Source: Alloprevotella sp.
GTDB taxonomy: Bacteria > Bacteroidota > Bacteroidia > Bacteroidales > Bacteroidaceae
Assembly: GCA_017446765.1 (NCBI GenBank)
Contig: JAFSQD010000087.1
Coordinates: 1-38,990 of the forward strand
DNA: 38,990 nt
Direction: 5' to 3'
Within the stretch, counting starts at the first letter, position 1; the number at the start of each line of letters is the position of its first letter. Below the pieces are notes generated by a model. It saw only the letters and a list, made by a program, of their open reading frames with translations, searched no databases and was not told the origin of the DNA. Below are positions 38,207-38,990 of this stretch, piece by piece. A program made the translations under genes and the position numbers.

Positions 38207-38990
38207 TCATTTCACTGTGATGAGGAAATAGTTCTTCTTTCCTTTCTGTACGAGGAGATACTTTCCGTCGATGAGGTCGTCGGCTGTGACGGGACGGTCA
38301 AAAGCCGTGAGCTTCTCCTTGTTCAGGCTGACACCGCCGCCCTGCACGAGCTTACGCATCTCACCTTTTGAGGGGAATACGGAGGCAGCCTGCGTGAAGA
38401 GCTCCACGGCGGGCTGTCCGAGTTGTTCGTGGGCTATCTCAAACTGAGGTACACCGCTGAACACGTCGAGGAAGGTCTGTTCGTCCAGACGTTCAAGGGC
38501 TTCCTTGGTGGCTTTGCCAAAGAGGATGTTGGAAGCCTCAATAGCCATGTCGAGCGCCTCCTGGCCGTGCACCATGACGGTCACCTCTTCGCCAAGGCGA
38601 CGCTGCAAGGTGCGGCGGCCTGGGTCCTGACGGTGTTCCTCGATAAGGGCATCGATGGTCTGCTTGTCCAATGAGGTGAATATCTTGATGTACTTCTCGG
38701 CCTCCTCGTCGCTCACGTTGAGCCAGAACTGATAGAAGCGATAGGGCGTCGTGCGCTTGGGGTCGAGCCAGACATTTCCGCTTTCGGTCTTGCCAAACTT
38801 CTTGCCGTCGGCCTTCGTGATGAGCGGGCAGGTGAGGGCGAAGGTCTCCACGTCGGCCCCGAGCGTGCGGCGTATGAGTTCCGTGCCCGTCGTCATGTTG
38901 CCCCACTGGTCGTTGCCACCCAGCTGGAGCTTCACGCCCTTGTGCTGGTAGAGGTAGAGGAAGTCGTAGCCCTGCAGGAGCTGGTAGGTA
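38207..38990 (-). CDS. tyrS: Tyrosyl-tRNA synthetase (C-terminal part; start beyond the window)
   Basis: TyrRS charges tRNA-Tyr. The frame is open to the right edge, and the first visible residues are [18 protein letters not shown] followed by [13 protein letters not shown], a class I signature of bacterial TyrRS. The KMSKS-like loop is [13 protein letters not shown]. The last 65 residues are an S4 RNA-binding domain ([15 protein letters not shown], ending [16 protein letters not shown]). About 261 of roughly 430 residues are present, so the HIGH region is missing only because of the window edge. A GTG at 38935 is internal, not the start. Confidence 0.97.
   Translation of the reverse strand, partial: TYQLLQGYDFLYLYQHKGVKLQLGGNDQWGNMTTGTELIRRTLGADVETFALTCPLITKADGKKFGKTESGNVWLDPKRTTPYRFYQFWLNVSDEEAEKYIKIFTSLDKQTIDALIEEHRQDPGRRTLQRRLGEEVTVMVHGQEALDMAIEASNILFGKATKEALERLDEQTFLDVFSGVPQFEIAHEQLGQPAVELFTQAASVFPSKGEMRKLVQGGGVSLNKEKLTAFDRPVTADDLIDGKYLLVQKGKKNYFLITVK

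Overview
The window is a 39 kb piece of a Bacteroidales chromosome, most plausibly from a Prevotellaceae-like organism. I infer this from the gene content and order: mnmG-apt-uvrC, a TGS/uridine-kinase fusion, a Bacteroidetes-type CydB, a GHL10-type lipoprotein-like hydrolase, a periplasmic-TPR/AraC membrane regulator, and a ComEC without a visible beta-lactamase-like site. Shine-Dalgarno sequences are weak or absent. Many genes are preceded by a -7 box of the Bacteroidetes type TAnnTTTG or TAnnTTCG. The genus assignment is inference only. Gene density is high and I see no insertion sequence, phage, CRISPR array, rRNA or tRNA.

Layout. Positions 1-3448 (minus) hold the operon mnmG-apt-uvrC, with uvrC running off the left edge. 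Two parS-like palindromes lie 1.55 kb apart, one inside uvrC and one between apt and mnmG. Positions 3665-5809 (minus) encode a secreted esterase with two SGNH-type catalytic modules. Positions 5952-9199 (minus) are dxs-trkA. Position 9271-10785 (minus) is an IspD/TarI-type cytidylyltransferase fused to a LicD phosphotransferase. It is transcribed divergently from a polysaccharide flippase, which overlaps a TGS-uridine kinase gene and is followed by nadA (10911-15009, plus). Positions 15237-17761 (minus) encode an M18 aminopeptidase and a cydB without cydA beside it. From a divergent promoter region, comEC (17989-20103) and a methylmalonyl-CoA decarboxylase/propionyl-CoA carboxylase cluster (20202-22616) are read on the plus strand, followed by a secreted GHL10-family protein (22977-24467).

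Positions 24535-30017 (minus) form an L-fucose catabolic cluster (fucI-fucA-fucK) behind a CstA-type transporter. Then come pnp (plus) with a strong terminator, a transmembrane TPR-AraC regulator (minus) divergent from a secreted beta-repeat protein (plus), a second strong bidirectional terminator, and a minus-strand block with tyrS (cut by the right edge), purD and an unknown polytopic membrane protein.

Most of the window is housekeeping: DNA repair, tRNA modification, purine salvage and synthesis, isoprenoid and NAD synthesis, RNA turnover. The accessory parts deal with host or dietary glycans (sialate esterase, fucose use, LicD-type glycan decoration with a flippase). No wholly new multi-gene defence-like system was recognised. 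The points most worth a second look are the parS-like pair, the IspD-LicD fusion with its symmetrical divergent promoter, a short motif repeated in several intergenic regions, a small Mmd subunit that shares its N-terminal domain with the neighbouring biotin carrier, a fuculose-phosphate aldolase with Gln where a zinc-binding His is expected, and the TPR-AraC regulator paired with a secreted protein.
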